In this document: piece after piece, positions 45,401 through 56,282 of the stretch | Layout: each line of letters begins with the position of its first letter | How positions within the stretch are numbered: position 1 is the stretch's first letter | Notes under the pieces: generated by a model | Databases searched by the model: none | What the model saw: the letters and a program-made list of their open reading frames with translations, nothing else | Told to the model about the DNA's origin: nothing | DNA from: Tilletiopsis washingtonensis | Taxonomy: Eukaryota; Basidiomycota; Exobasidiomycetes; Entylomatales | Length of the DNA: 64,000 nt | Direction: 5' to 3' | NCBI RefSeq assembly: GCF_003144115.1 | Contig: NW_020312002.1 | Location: 290,859 to 354,858, forward strand | Made by a program: the position numbers and the translations under genes

Positions 45401-46108
45401 CTCGTCATCTCGACGCTGCAGACGGCGCGCGTCTTCTCGACGGACAACTACGACACGCTCATCACAAAGGCGGCGCTGCACGGCGCCAAGCTGCTCAAGA
45501 AGCCGCACCAGGCCGCCGCCGTGCTGATGGCCAGCCATCTCTGGTGGCAGGTCGAGACGCCCGGCCGGCCGGCGCCCAAGGACAAGGTGAGGAGCCAGAA
45601 AGAGGGCCGATAGGCCACGCTGACGCTCTGTTTGCCCGCCAGCCGCTACTGCAGGACGGCAAGCGCGTGCTCGAGTGCCTGCAGAAGGCGCTGCGCATCG
45701 CCAACAGCTGCATCGACGAGCGCAGCACCGTCGAGATCTTCTGCAGCGCGCTGGACCAGTACCTGTACTACGTGAGTCGGCCGAGAGCGCGCCGCACGGG
45801 CCTCCGTTGCTCACGCCTGCCTCCAGTTCGAGCGCGAGGTGGAGGCCGTGACGCCAAAGTACATCAACTCGCTCGTCGAGCTCATCTCCAACGGCCTCGA
45901 CGCGCTGGCGAGCGAGGACCTGCACCCGACGACGTCGGCCACGGGCTTCATCGAGGGTGTCTCGGGCCCCGAGGCCTGCCAGCGCCACTTCCGCGCGCAG
46001 CTGCTGCACATCCGCAACCGCAAGGAGGCGGCGCTGACGGCCGAGGGCAAGGGCCCCGACTGGGGCGCCGTGAGCATAGCGGCGGCGAGCAAGAAGCTCG
46101 TCTCATGA
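42405..46108 (+). CDS. VPS35: Vacuolar protein sorting 35, retromer core subunit
   Basis: Core of the retromer that recycles cargo receptors from endosomes. Eight exons: 42405-42482, 42607-42703, 42763-42887, 42943-43124, 43176-43467, 43523-45586, 45643-45771, 45827-46108, giving 1082 residues. The N-terminal Vps26-binding part is well conserved, with [12 protein letters not shown] around residues 135-146 and later [20 protein letters not shown]. The C-terminal alpha-solenoid that binds Vps29 has [34 protein letters not shown] and [15 protein letters not shown]. The protein is longer than usual because of a Pro/Ala/Ser-rich insertion at about residues 310-515 between solenoid repeats, and a His/Gly-rich loop coded around 44790-44950. 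Short 5' exons contrast with one 2-kb exon. All phases close. Confidence 0.95.
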
Positions 46109-46394
46109 TGAAGAGGCACGGGCCACACGCAATCACACGACATTCACGGAAGCAGCAAAGTGTGGATAGGGAGCGCGCGACGAGTACACATACAGGAGAA
46201 CGGGAGAAGGCAGGGGCGCATCGAGGGAGCGAGACCGTGAGGACGTGGGTAACAGGCGAGCGGGCGCGCCGGGCATGGACGACGTGGCTGGTACGGCGAG
46301 CAGAAAGTGACGCTCGCGGCACGAGTGGCTGGACGCGAGCCGCAGCTGAGAGGCAACGAGAGGAGGCCGGTCGCGGGAGGTGAGGGCGAGACGC

Positions 46395-47427
46395 TTAGTC
46401 CGACTCCTCCTCCGACTCGACGGGCGCAGCCTTCTTCGACGACTTCTTGGCCGCCGTGCTGCCGCCGGCGCCGCCCTTCTTGTCCTGTGTGTGGAGGTGG
46501 GTCAGTGCGCTGAGCAGGCAGGTCAGTCTCGCAGGCCACGCACGTAGTCGGCCTTCTCCTTGGCGGCACGCAGCTTGTCGCGCTCGGCCATGTCGACGTA
46601 GGGCTGCGGGCAGAGCAGCGTCAGCAAGCGCGTACATGCGGCCCCGTCGCCACGTACCTTCTTCTGGGCGTCGTTCATCTCCTGCCACTTGGCACCGAGA
46701 AGGCGGCCGACCTCGCCTGCGGGATGGAGCGTGTCAGCGCAGTGCTCCAGCTGTGCGTGGCGCAGGCGGATGTGCTGTGAGAGGGGCGCCACTGCGCCGG
46801 GCTTACAGCGTGCGCGCCATCCGCACGCGCGACGGTGTCCACCACGCCCGGCGAGAAGCGCAGCAGGCGGCGCGGCGTCGGCGCCGGCGCGCTTGCGGGA
46901 AGAACGCGTCCGTGCGCATCGAGACGCGTCGTGCAGGCGGAGCGCTTTGCTCCACATATTCCGCGCCGGCAACGACGACGACGGCGAAAGATGGCGAAGA
47001 GGCAGAAGGTACGCATGCCGTCGCCGCAGCGACGCCAACGCAGCGAATGCCCCCATGCCGCATGCCGCGAGCCCACGTGTCCAGCCACGAGCCCAGCCGG
47101 TGCCGCCCACCGCGCACGCGGACGCGTCACTCACCGAAGCTGGCGTCCGGGTTGGCGGCCTTGATGCGCTCACGCCAGTCCTGGCTCATGAACATGTAGG
47201 CGCTGTGCAGCGAGGTCAGCAGGCTGCATCACGGGCAGCAGCGGGCAGCGCCGGCGGCGCAGGCGCGCATCGCCCGCCAGGCGGTGCGGTGCGGCTGGCT
47301 CGGCCGGCGCGGCGCGCGCGACGCGAGGCACTCACGACAGCGGCCGCTTGGGCGCGCCCGTGTCCTTGGCCTTCTTGCTGGCCTTCTTGGCCGGGGCCGC
47401 CTTGGGTGCTGCTGCTGCCTTGGCCAT
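46395..47427 (-). CDS. NHP6-like HMG-box chromatin protein
   Basis: Small non-histone DNA-bending protein that aids nucleosome remodelling and transcription (FACT-associated in yeast). Five exons: 47336-47427, 47135-47202, 46658-46716, 46544-46603, 46395-46484, giving 122 residues. A Lys/Ala-rich N-terminus leads into the HMG box at about residues 24-93: [40 protein letters not shown], then [20 protein letters not shown]. The tail is Lys-rich and ends in an acidic Ser/Glu stretch (ESEEESD). The layout matches Nhp6/HMO-type single-box proteins, though the acidic tail is longer than in yeast Nhp6. The intron between exons 2 and 3 is 418 nt, far longer than all others in the window. Start at 47427 (ATGGCCAAGG). 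Confidence 0.93.
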
Positions 47428-48898
47428 GGTGTAGAGTGTGCTGGGGTGTGGGGTGGGTGGGGATGGGCGGTGGTGGTAGCGGTGCGGACGATGGCCTCGC
47501 CTGTGCGCCCAGCGCGCGTTTTGGCGCAGAGGTGGGCGCTGTGCGCGGCGCGCTGCCAGGCGCCCGCCTACCCAGCGCGCGCCGCGCGCCAGGCGCACGC
47601 CTCACTGCTCGCCCGCCAGGCCGGCCCGCGCAGAGGCACCCCGCCTGCGCGCGCGCCCGTCAAGGCCTCCGCGCACCGCGCAGCGGGCACCGCTCGCAGC
47701 GCTGCGCTGCGCCTGCGCCTGCGCCTGCTGCCCGCCGCGGTTGCGGGCGGCGACCGCCTGCCGTGCGCGGCGCGGTGGCGGCAGCTCTGCGCCTGCACCA
47801 GGCCGCGTGACAGCCCGCCTGCGCGCGGCCGTGCCTCCGTGCGCCTGCGCCTGCAGCCCTGCTGTCCTGCCCAGCCGGCGCCGCACCTCTGCATTTTCTG
47901 TTTGACATCGCAGGATCAGAGCGAGCAGCAGATTCACAGCTCAGCTTGAATCGAATAAGGCAGACGTGAGCTGGCGGCGTGGTGAAGAAGGCGCGGCGGG
48001 CGGCGGCGAAGGGCAGCGCTGGCGGCAGCAAAGGAGGCGGGCCTGCGCCAGCGCTGCTGCCCGCCGCGCGCGCATGAGCGCCGCGCCGCGCTGCCGAGCA
48101 GGCGCAGCAACAGGCCCCGCCCGCAAACGCGGGTTCATGGCCCAGCGCGCCGCTGCCCGCCAAGCGGCGCACCGTGCTGCCGTGCGCTGCTCTGCTGCGC
48201 TCTGCTGCAGCTGGCTCTCTCTCTGCAGGCGTTCAATCGCACCATGTCAGGCGCCGCGAGCCGCGCAAAAGAGGACAGAGGGGTTGCCTCCGCGCCAGCA
48301 CGTGCCGCGAGAGGAAGCAGCCAGAGTCTATCGCACGAGAGAGTGCGGCACGACAGACGAGGTCCGTGCATCCTCGACTCCGTGGGAACACCTGTCTGCT
48401 CTCCTTGCTCAGGCCTCTCCAATGCCTGTTTCGCGCTGCATGCTCTCATTCCTCGTCAGCTGAGGGTCTGAGACCGGTACCTGCTTCGAGAAGTGTCAGT
48501 CATGCCCAGCGGTGACGCCAGGGCCGGCTGTGGACAGTCGATGACTGGAGCGTCTGTGCAGACTGTTGAGAGCAAGCGCATGCAACCAGTTGCCCCAAAG
48601 CGGACATCCGGGCAATAGGCTGCCTCGCGAGCAGTATAGTGATGGAGCTCGAGAGGCACAGCACGCCTGAAGGGACAAAGGGGATTTTGTGGCCAAAAGG
48701 AAGACGGTAGGGTACGGCGGTGCGCTCCCTGCGTCGAGAAGGTCACGCTGGTGGACGCCTGCAGCGCCGCGGCGAGGCGCGGCAGAGCGAGATGCGGTGC
48801 CCTGGCGCTGCCCCGCACACCTCGTGCCGCGCGCCGGCCTCCACTCCGCCTCATCACCCACCACGCTCCCCTCTCCTCGCCCACGAAGCACACGCATA
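47428..48898. other. Divergent intergenic region, HMG gene / isochorismatase
   Basis: 1.47 kb, GC-rich with many GCGCC/CCTGCG words. Both neighbours start at its edges, so it holds both promoters. In the HMG sense strand the last 60 nt before the start are CCACCC-rich. No frame shows a domain, and no RNA gene is seen. Confidence 0.45.
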
Positions 48899-49719
48899 AT
48901 GGCAGCAACGGGCGCCTCTGCCGCGCGCCACCTGCGCCGTCTCGACCCGTCGACGACGGCGCTCTTCCTCTGCGACATGCAGGAGCGCTTCGTCAAGGCC
49001 ATCCACGCCTTTGACGCCGTGCACTTCTCCGCCAGCAAGCTGCTGCGTGCCTCGCAGCTGCTCGCCGTGCCTGTGTACACGACCGAGCAGGCGCCCAACT
49101 CGCTCGGCCCCACGGTGCCGTCGCTGGCGTCGCTGCCGCGCCACCCGCACTCGGCCACCGTGCCAAAGACGCGCTTCAGCATGGTGCTGCCCGACACGAC
49201 GGAGAAGTGGCTTGCCGGCGGGCCGAACGGCGAGATCAAGAGCGTCGTGCTCTGCGGCATCGAGGCGCACGTCTGTGTGCTGCAGACGACGCTCGACCTG
49301 CTCGAGCAGGGCGTCGGCGTGTGGGTGGTGGCCGACGGCGTGAGCAGCTGCAACGCTGCAGAGGTGCCCATTGCGCTGGCGGTGAGTACTGGCAGGACAG
49401 GGCATGCCATGCATGGCCTCAGGCAGAGGTGAAGGGTAGCTGCAGGCTGCGTACATCGCTCACCCCGTGTCTCGCAGCGCATGCGTCAGGCCGGTGCCCA
49501 GATCGCCACGAGCGAGTCGATCCTCTTCGAGCTGATGGGCGACGCCATGAACCCCAAGTTCAAGGAGGTCTCGACGATCATCGTGAGTGCACACGAGCGG
49601 CGACTGCCCGGCCTCTGCTGATGCGCATCTGGTCGCAGCGCCAAGAGAAGGAGAACACAAAGGAGGCGCTGCAGAGCCTGGGCAGCGCGGGTGGGGATGA
49701 GATGTGCCGCATCGCCTGA
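48899..49719 (+). CDS. Isochorismatase-family cysteine hydrolase
   Basis: Three exons: 48899-49381, 49478-49582, 49639-49719, giving 222 residues. The protein carries the isochorismatase-like alpha/beta fold with its full triad: Asp26 in LFLCDMQERF, Lys90 in VPKTRFSM and Cys126 in CGIEAHVCVLQTTLDLL. The family ranges from true isochorismatases to nicotinamidases and amidohydrolases. The IEAHVC motif and the short length place it with the ISOC1/ISOC2-like eukaryotic group, whose substrate is not established. No targeting signal is evident. The C-terminal exon is short and acidic/polar. It is followed by a 2.5-kb gap before the sugar transporter, so no operon-like link is implied. Confidence 0.9.
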
Positions 49720-52209
49720 GGCGCACTGGATACCTGTTGCTTGCTATGTGGCGTCAGTGCGTAAGTTGCGGCGCGAAGACTGGAGGAGCCGACTGCCGTG
49801 TCTGGCATCAGGCGTGGCAGACTGTGGTGGTTGAAGGGATGAGGACGCGGACGCGTTGGAGGCGCGGGCTCGACTCGGATAGGGATGCCGACGCACAAGG
49901 CGTGCTGGGCGGGCGGCTGTCCCCCGTGCTGGGGCGCTGCCCACCGCAGCAACAGCACGCCCTGCCGGCCGAGGCTGAGCGCTCTCTATCTCGTCAAGCG
50001 AGATGCGCACGGGTGGACGAGCGATCACTAGCTCGCTGTCGCGCGTCCATGAGCAGCTGCCCAGCAGCGCGCCCGCGGGCGCCTCCTGCTGGCCAGTTGC
50101 TAGAAGCGGTGCGCCGTCCGGCACGGTCAGCCAAGCCCAGACTAGCCTGTCTTGAACTGCGCCTCGCCATTGCGGGGAGCGGGGAAGCGCTCACAGGCCG
50201 GCTGCAAGTCTGCGCAGCACCGCAGTCGATGCAGGCGTGCGACCTCGCGAGGGGTCAAGCCAAGGGTGTAGCATCGCCGGGTGCCGGTTGCGGTCATGCA
50301 CCGCGTGTCACAGTTCGGCCGGTGTGACAAGCGGGTCCAGATGCCGTTCGCAGCGTTCCTTCTTGGCGATGCAAGGCAGTCCGTGCTTGAGTGCGTCCGG
50401 AGAGATGCTGCCGGGAGGTCTGCATGCTGTGCAGCTGCCTCTGGCGGTGCTGCGAGCAGCTCGGCGCATCTCCAACATCATGCGATGCTCCACGGAGACG
50501 CTTGGCCGCGTTCCCCTCATGCTCCTCTCTCCCCGCACTTCCTGCTGGAACGGCGCAGCAAGGAAAGAGCACTGCTCATGCGCACTCTGCTGCATGCGTT
50601 GGGGCTCCTCATTCGCTTCCCCGCTTGCGCTATGCACCCCACGCTCGCCTGGCTACCCCACGCTAGAGCAATCAGATCATCTCGAGCCTCACGAAGACCC
50701 TCCGCTGCTGCTCCGCATCTTCTCGCAGCCTCCTCAAGGCACCTCAGGGGCAGGCTGCAGGTACTGAATCGAGCGCCACGAGGCCCTGAATGGCCCCTAG
50801 ACTCGCTCGGCTGGCCCCTGGGGCGCTCTCGCACAGGCACTTATGAGCGCGTCGCGGAGCCGAGGTGCCCTCAGGGGCGCACTTTGAGCATCATCGTGCC
50901 AGATTTGGCGCCCATAGCCCCCCCTCGGCGACCGAGGGGAAATGGGCGCCCGAAGTGCCTCGTTTGCTTGCTGCAAGACCCCGCCGCAGGAGTGCTGCTT
51001 TGTGCCTTCCTGCAGCAGCAGCGAGGGCCGGAGAGGTCGAGCGAGGCGAGTGCAGCCGCGGGTGCGCATCTCGCGTGTGGCCGGCACAGCCCAGGAGGCA
51101 TGCCGCGCCCTACGTCACAGGCGAGGCGCCCGCCGAGAGCGAGCCGGCGGCGGTGCGAGGCGCCTGGCGGCTGCGGGCCTTGCGGCACGGCGGCCGCGGC
51201 GGCAGATCAAGGTGCCGCAGGCGCACGCTTGCGCTGCCAGCCGCGAGATTCACCGACGCGCGCCCTACGATCCTCCGAGGTGCGCCCGCTGGGGCGAGGT
51301 GCCCGTGCAGAGAGAGCGTCCCACGCCTGTCCTGCCGTGCTCGCGCGACGCCGCACCGAGCCCGAAACGCCGCCAACATTTGCTGGGTCGCGCATGAGCA
51401 GCAGGCGGAGCGAGGGTGCCGCTGCCTTGGCATGAACGGTTTCTGCAGGAGAGAGGGCAGAGCTCAAACAGGAGGAAGATCGAGCGAGGTCGCCGAGGCT
51501 GCCAGGGGTGCGGCCGACAGTGGCCACTCTCGCCCCGCGGAGGGTCCTGAGGGCGCGGCGAGTGCCACTTGCGATGCTATTCTCGACGCCCCGTGGCGGT
51601 GGCCGAGGGGCGCAAAGTGCGGCATGTGACGGCACCGGAGGCAAGAGGAAGAAAAAAAGAGCAGCTGGAGGCAAGACGAGGCGATGTTGGCGCTCCTCGC
51701 GGCTCCGGACCGGACGCGCCGGGCCCGCACAGGAGTCTGGCCGGCGCACACGAGCTGCACGCGGTGCATGGAACAACAGCAGGCGAGCCGAGAGCGGCAG
51801 ATCAAGGCTCATCGAGCGCCTGGCAGCAGCAGCATGACGGCAGCGGTGCGGGCGGCACGAGCAAGTTGCGGCGCGGGCAGGCGGCGGCGAGGGTTCGGTG
51901 CGTAAGGCGCGCTAACGCGCGGCGCTCCTTCGCTCTCGCTGCGTAGCGCCGGTGCCTCGTGAGCCGCTCCACCGCCGGCGCCCGCTCGCGGCCTGCCTCT
52001 GCCTCGGCCCAGCAAGCGAGCATTCCGGTGTGCCTGGCGGTGCAGAGCGCTCCAAGTGCAGGCGGGGTGCACCACACGAGCATTGCCCGCACGGGTCCGG
52101 CACCGGTGCGCGTTGTGCTCAAAAGGCAGCGCTCCCCACGGGGACAGCGCCCACTCGCCACAACCCCACCCCCTTCTCCCTCAACACCCCACCCCGCACC
52201 GCTCCAACA
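49720..52209. other. 2.5-kb intergenic region upstream of sugar transporter
   Basis: Between two + strand genes. It contains a strong inverted repeat at 50907-50950 and several related GGGGCGCA(C/A)TTTG-like words near 50.87, 50.95 and 51.6 kb. The last 70 nt before the transporter start are C-rich (ACCCCACCCCC, ACACCCCACCCCGCACC), resembling leaders of other genes here and also the kind of GC-box bound by Mig1/CreA zinc fingers. No convincing coding frame or RNA gene. Confidence 0.45.
50907..50950. repeat. Nested inverted repeat with 3-nt loop
   Basis: Outer arms GGCGCCCAT (50907-50915) and ATGGGCGCC (50942-50950) pair perfectly over 9 bp. Inner arms CCCCTCGG (50921-50928) and CCGAGGGG (50932-50939) pair over 8 bp around a CGA loop. 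The two stems are separated by small bulges of 5 and 2 nt. It could form a stable hairpin in RNA or a cruciform in DNA. Confidence 0.85.
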
Positions 52210-54221
52210 ATGGCAGGCGGCGCAGTCATCTCGTCCGGCCCCGTCGCCGGCGACAAGAATGTCCTCTCCAAGGCGAACCGCCGTCCCATGGTGAGGCGTC
52301 CGTGCTGCTCGTCGTCTGCGCCGCGTGCTGACTCCTGCGCCAGATCTACTGCGCCATCGCAGTCATGGGCGCCGTGCTTTACGGCTACGACGGTGCGTGC
52401 GACAGTGTGCGCCGCACTGGACTCCAGCTGATCTCCTCGCGCTGCAGGCACCTACTTCGCCGGCATCCTCGAGATGGAGCGCTTCCGCCGTGACTAGTCA
52501 GTCTGCTGCGCCACTCATCTTGCTGCACATCCTGACACACCCCACAGCGGCGCACTGCGCGAGCGGCCAAACGGCTCCATCGGCTACGACATTACCAGTG
52601 GCGAGCGTTCGCTGCTCGCCTCCATCGTGCAGGCCGGCGAGCTCGTCGGTGCGCTCACGAGCGCCTTCATCGGCGACTACTTTGGCCGCAAGGGCGGCTT
52701 CGCCGGCGCCGGCGCGCTCGTCATGATCGGCACGGCCATCCAGATGGCGCCCGGCAGCCTCGGTGCGCTGGCCGGCGGCCGTGCGATCCTCGGCATGGGC
52801 GTCGGTGTCATCTCCGCCACGTGCACGCCCTACCTCTCCGAAGTGGCGCCTTCCGCGATCCGTGGCCCCGTCGTCTCGAGCTGGCAGCTACTGCTGGCCA
52901 TCGGCCAGGTCATCGGCAACGGCGTGGCGCAGGGCACGCGCAACCTCGACTCCACCTGGGCATACGGTGAGTGCAGCGCTGCGCATCTCTGCTGCCAGTG
53001 CTGACACTGCGCGCAGGCATCCCGATCATCCTCAACCTCGCCATCGCCGGCATCATGGTCGCCGGCGTGCTGCTGCTCTGCCCCGAGAGCCCGCGCTGGC
53101 TGATGAGCAAGGGCCGCGACGAGCAGGCCATTGCCAGTCTGCGCAAGATCAACGCCGGCCAGGAGGACCCCAACGAGGTCGTCGACCTTGAGTTCAAGTC
53201 CTTTGCCCAGGCGCGCGACGACGAGCTTGCCACGCAGGGCGAGGGCGGCTGGAAGGCGCTCTTCGCCACCAAGCAGGATCGTCGCCGCCTTCTCATGGTC
53301 TTTGGTGTGCTCGTCAGCCAGCAGATTGGGTGCGTGCCGGGCGACTTCGGCAAGGCTGGCTGGCAACGCACATGCTAACACCCTCTCTCACCCCCTTTAG
53401 TGGCGTGCAGTTCATCTTCAGCTACGCGACGACGTTCTTCGCTGCCATCGGAATCGACGCAAGCTTCACCATTTCGATGGTCGTGGCCGTTGTCGAGGTC
53501 GTCGGTGTGCTCGTTTCTTTCCTGCTCGTCAACCGCTTCGGCCGCCGCCCGCTGCTGCTCTGGACCTCGGTGCCCATGATCCTCAACCTCTTCATCTGCG
53601 GCATCCTCGGCTCTATCGACCCCAACAACGAGAACGCAGCCATTGGCAAGGCGATTGCAGCTCAAATCATCCTGTTTGGTGAGTTGCGGCGCGTCTCGTC
53701 GGCTTTGCCGCAGCTGACCTTGTTGTAGTCTTCTTCTTCAACCTCGCCTGGGGCCCGCTCGCCTGGGTTTGCGCCTCCGAGCTCTCGTCGGGCGGCCAGA
53801 AGACGCGCGTGATGGCCGTCGGCACCGCCGGCTTCTGGATCATCGCCTTCCTCGTCACCTTCACGCTGCCGTACCTCTTCGACGACGCCCAGGCCGGCCT
53901 CGGCCCGCAGGTCGGCTACATCTACGGCGCCCTCAACGCGGTCGCCATGGCATTCGTGTACTTCTTCATCCCCGAGACCCTCGGCCGGGTGAGTGCTTCT
54001 TGGGCACTGCTGTCTCGGCATCAACTGACGCCCTCCCTTCTCTTCTAAAGTCTCTTGAGGAGATCCAAGTTCTCATCACACTCAATGTCCCGACACGCCA
54101 GTGGAAGGGCTACAACCTCGCCAAGGTCGAGGGCATTTCGTTCGCGCAGGACCGCAGCGAGATGGAGAGCGAGCACAACAAGAAGGCCCACGCTACGAAG
54201 CTTGCGATGGAGGACGCCTAA
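52210..54221 (+). CDS. MFS sugar transporter
   Basis: Proton-linked or facilitative sugar uptake across the plasma membrane. Eight exons: 52210-52290, 52344-52392, 52448-52496, 52548-52966, 53017-53329, 53401-53678, 53729-53988, 54051-54221, giving 512 residues with 12 expected membrane segments. Sugar-porter marks are present: GYDGTYFAG in TM1, GDYFGRKGG after TM2, PYLSEVAPSAIRG, PESPRWLMSKGR, QQIGGVQFIFSY in TM7, NRFGRRPLL, WGPLAWVCASEL in TM10 and PETLGRSLEEI after TM12. The TM7 motif has Val-Gln where hexose carriers often have Asn. Exon 3 ends with an unusual GTCAGT donor. The substrate could be a hexose or an alpha-glucoside; the sequence alone does not decide. Its C-rich leader hints at glucose-responsive control, which is inference. 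Confidence 0.92.
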
Positions 54222-54662
54222 ACTGCGCACCTCTCCGTCCTTAGCCAAAATCTAGCGCCTCTACTACGCTGTTCCACCTCGGCCCCTTTGCTGCCCTGCT
54301 CTGCCCGCCGCCGCTCTGCTCCCCTCTCTCGCCTCCAACCCCCCATACCTCCGGTCCAGGCTCTGCCTGCGACGCGCTTGCATGTTCGCGACCCTACATT
54401 GACCTTACGGCTGCGGTGCTCACTCACGAGCCACCGAATGAGACGTGTGTACCAACTCTTGCTGCTGCCTGCTGTGACAGCCTCCGGTCTCTCCTCGCGT
54501 CACGCAAGACAGCCAGCCTCAGCCCAGCCTCCGATTGGCAGTCTCACACATGCGCGCTGCTCAGTTTAGTCTATTGTCGTCGGGCTCGTGAGGCTACAAG
54601 TGTCGTCAGGGAGTCGTGGGCCAAAAAGAGGAACGGATGCGCGTTTGGCAGGAAGAGACAGA
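54222..54662. other. Convergent intergenic region
   Basis: 441 nt between the sugar transporter and aquaporin stops. It is CT-rich on the + strand just after the transporter. It would form both 3' UTRs. No gene seen. Confidence 0.5.
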
Positions 54663-56282
54663 CTAGGCCAGTTCCTGCTCCTCGTCACTGTCGTCCGCAG
54701 CGCCCTGCGCGCGGCGTCCGCGCGGACGGTTGATCGGCGAGTCTTCGCGCGGCCCAGAGATGAGCAGGTCTGCGAGCAGCATTCATGAGCAGGGCCGCGA
54801 TGTGGTGAGCTCGGAACGCACCGTAGAAGGCACTGCCGGCTAGACCGCCGAACACAGACGCAATGCCTGGGCCCCAGGCGAAGTAGTAGCCGTGGTCCGT
54901 CCACACCTCGTTGCCGTAGCCGAGCAGCCAGCATCTGGATCGCGATGTGAGCTGCGGCGAGTGTGCCTGGCGAGACTGCAGGGCTCACGCGATACGCGGT
55001 CCAGTGTCGCGCGCGAAGTTCTGCAGAAGGGACTCAAGTCAGATAAGTGGTGAGCAGACGGCACACTCTGCGCACCATGGCGTATCTGTGCAGAGTGAGT
55101 GTATGAGCAACTGAGGCCGAGACGCGCACGCAACTTGCTCACCCAGTGTTAATGCCGAGCGATGCTCCGATGCCGACGAGCAGCATCCACATCGCGAGCG
55201 GCATGAGACCAAGCGGCGGCGCCAGCTGTGAGAGGGGCACGGATGAGCAACTGAGTGCATCGCCGCCACGTGCACACTCACGTTGCGGCTGTCCGAGAGC
55301 GCAAAGACGGCGCACAGGAGCACGCCCGACGCCAGGAACTCGCTGTAGAACGAGGCGGTCCACGGCAGGTACGGCTGCGGGAAGGTGAAGAAGAGCGAGG
55401 CCGTCGCGTCGGGGCCGTAGACGGTGCGCTGCGCGCCGCCCTCGACGCGCTCGATCGAGTGGTGGTAGTTGGCGTAGATGAGGAACGCGCCGAAGCAGGC
55501 GCCTAGGATCTGCGCCAGGATGTAGCGGCCAACCTTGCGCATCGGGAAGCCGCGGAACATGGCCAGCGAGATCGTCACGGCTGTGAGCAGCTGTCAGCAG
55601 AGCTCTGCGCGATCGTCCGAGGGCTGACACGCACTTGGGTTGAGGTGCGCTGTACGGACACACACAGCCAGTCAGCACCTGGTCTGACGCTTGGCACGGC
55701 AAGTCCTCACCGCCGCTGATGCCGCCGGCAACCCAGATGCCAATCGCCACGCCCGTCGCCCACGCAAAGCGCGACATGAGGCTCTTGGCCGCGTCCGGGC
55801 CCGAGTGCACCGCCATGTGCAGCTCCACCTCGCACTCGACGCCTACGCCAAAGATGATCTGGCGCAGCAGGAGATCAGCTCAAGACTGAGGGGCACAGTG
55901 GACGCTGACGCTTCTCTCTCGGGCAGTGGCCGCAGACGCAGCTCTCGCGGGCACGCATCGCAGCTTCGGTGCACATTTGCAGAGCAGCATCCGCCCGGAC
56001 CCTTCGCCTGCACTGTGGATGCCTCGGCGGCGCATCCGCCGCAGCAGGCGCACATCTGCCACTCACAATCATCGCCGTGCCCGCAAACTCTGCCAGCTCC
56101 TCTCGCAGCGCCGCACGCGCCCGCCAGAGGCGGTGCTGCTTGCCCGCATAGCCGGCCCAGCGCGCGCGGTGCGTCGGCGTGGGCAGCGAGGCCGGCACGG
56201 GCGCGGCGGGCATGGCGGGCGCCGGCGGGGCCGCGGCGACGGGCGCCGTCGACTGCGGCAGGAGCGGCGTGCTTGCGGACAT
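54663..56282 (-). CDS. Aquaporin with altered NPA boxes
   Basis: Membrane channel of the MIP family for water or small solutes. Nine exons: 56067-56282, 55711-55858, 55635-55649, 55282-55580, 55143-55225, 55076-55085, 54989-55020, 54822-54934, 54663-54769, giving 340 residues. The N-terminal 45 residues are Ala/Pro-rich. The first half has GGISGAHLNPTVTISL, so the first box is NPT. The second half has GYAMNFARDTGPRIACWLLG, so the second box is NFA. The rest of each half is typical (YWNP-like LLGYGNEVW, HGYYFAWGP). The C-terminal tail DLLISGPREDSPIN is recovered by a last intron and resembles fungal aquaporin tails. Two microexons (15 and 10 nt) carry parts of the pore-loop motifs, so the box sequences depend on the splice model. 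Water versus glycerol selectivity cannot be decided. Confidence 0.87.

Noticed and set aside
44042-46009. 655-codon minus-strand frame antisense to VPS35
   Set aside because: The + strand encodes conserved VPS35. The antisense product is Arg/Leu/His-rich with no domain.
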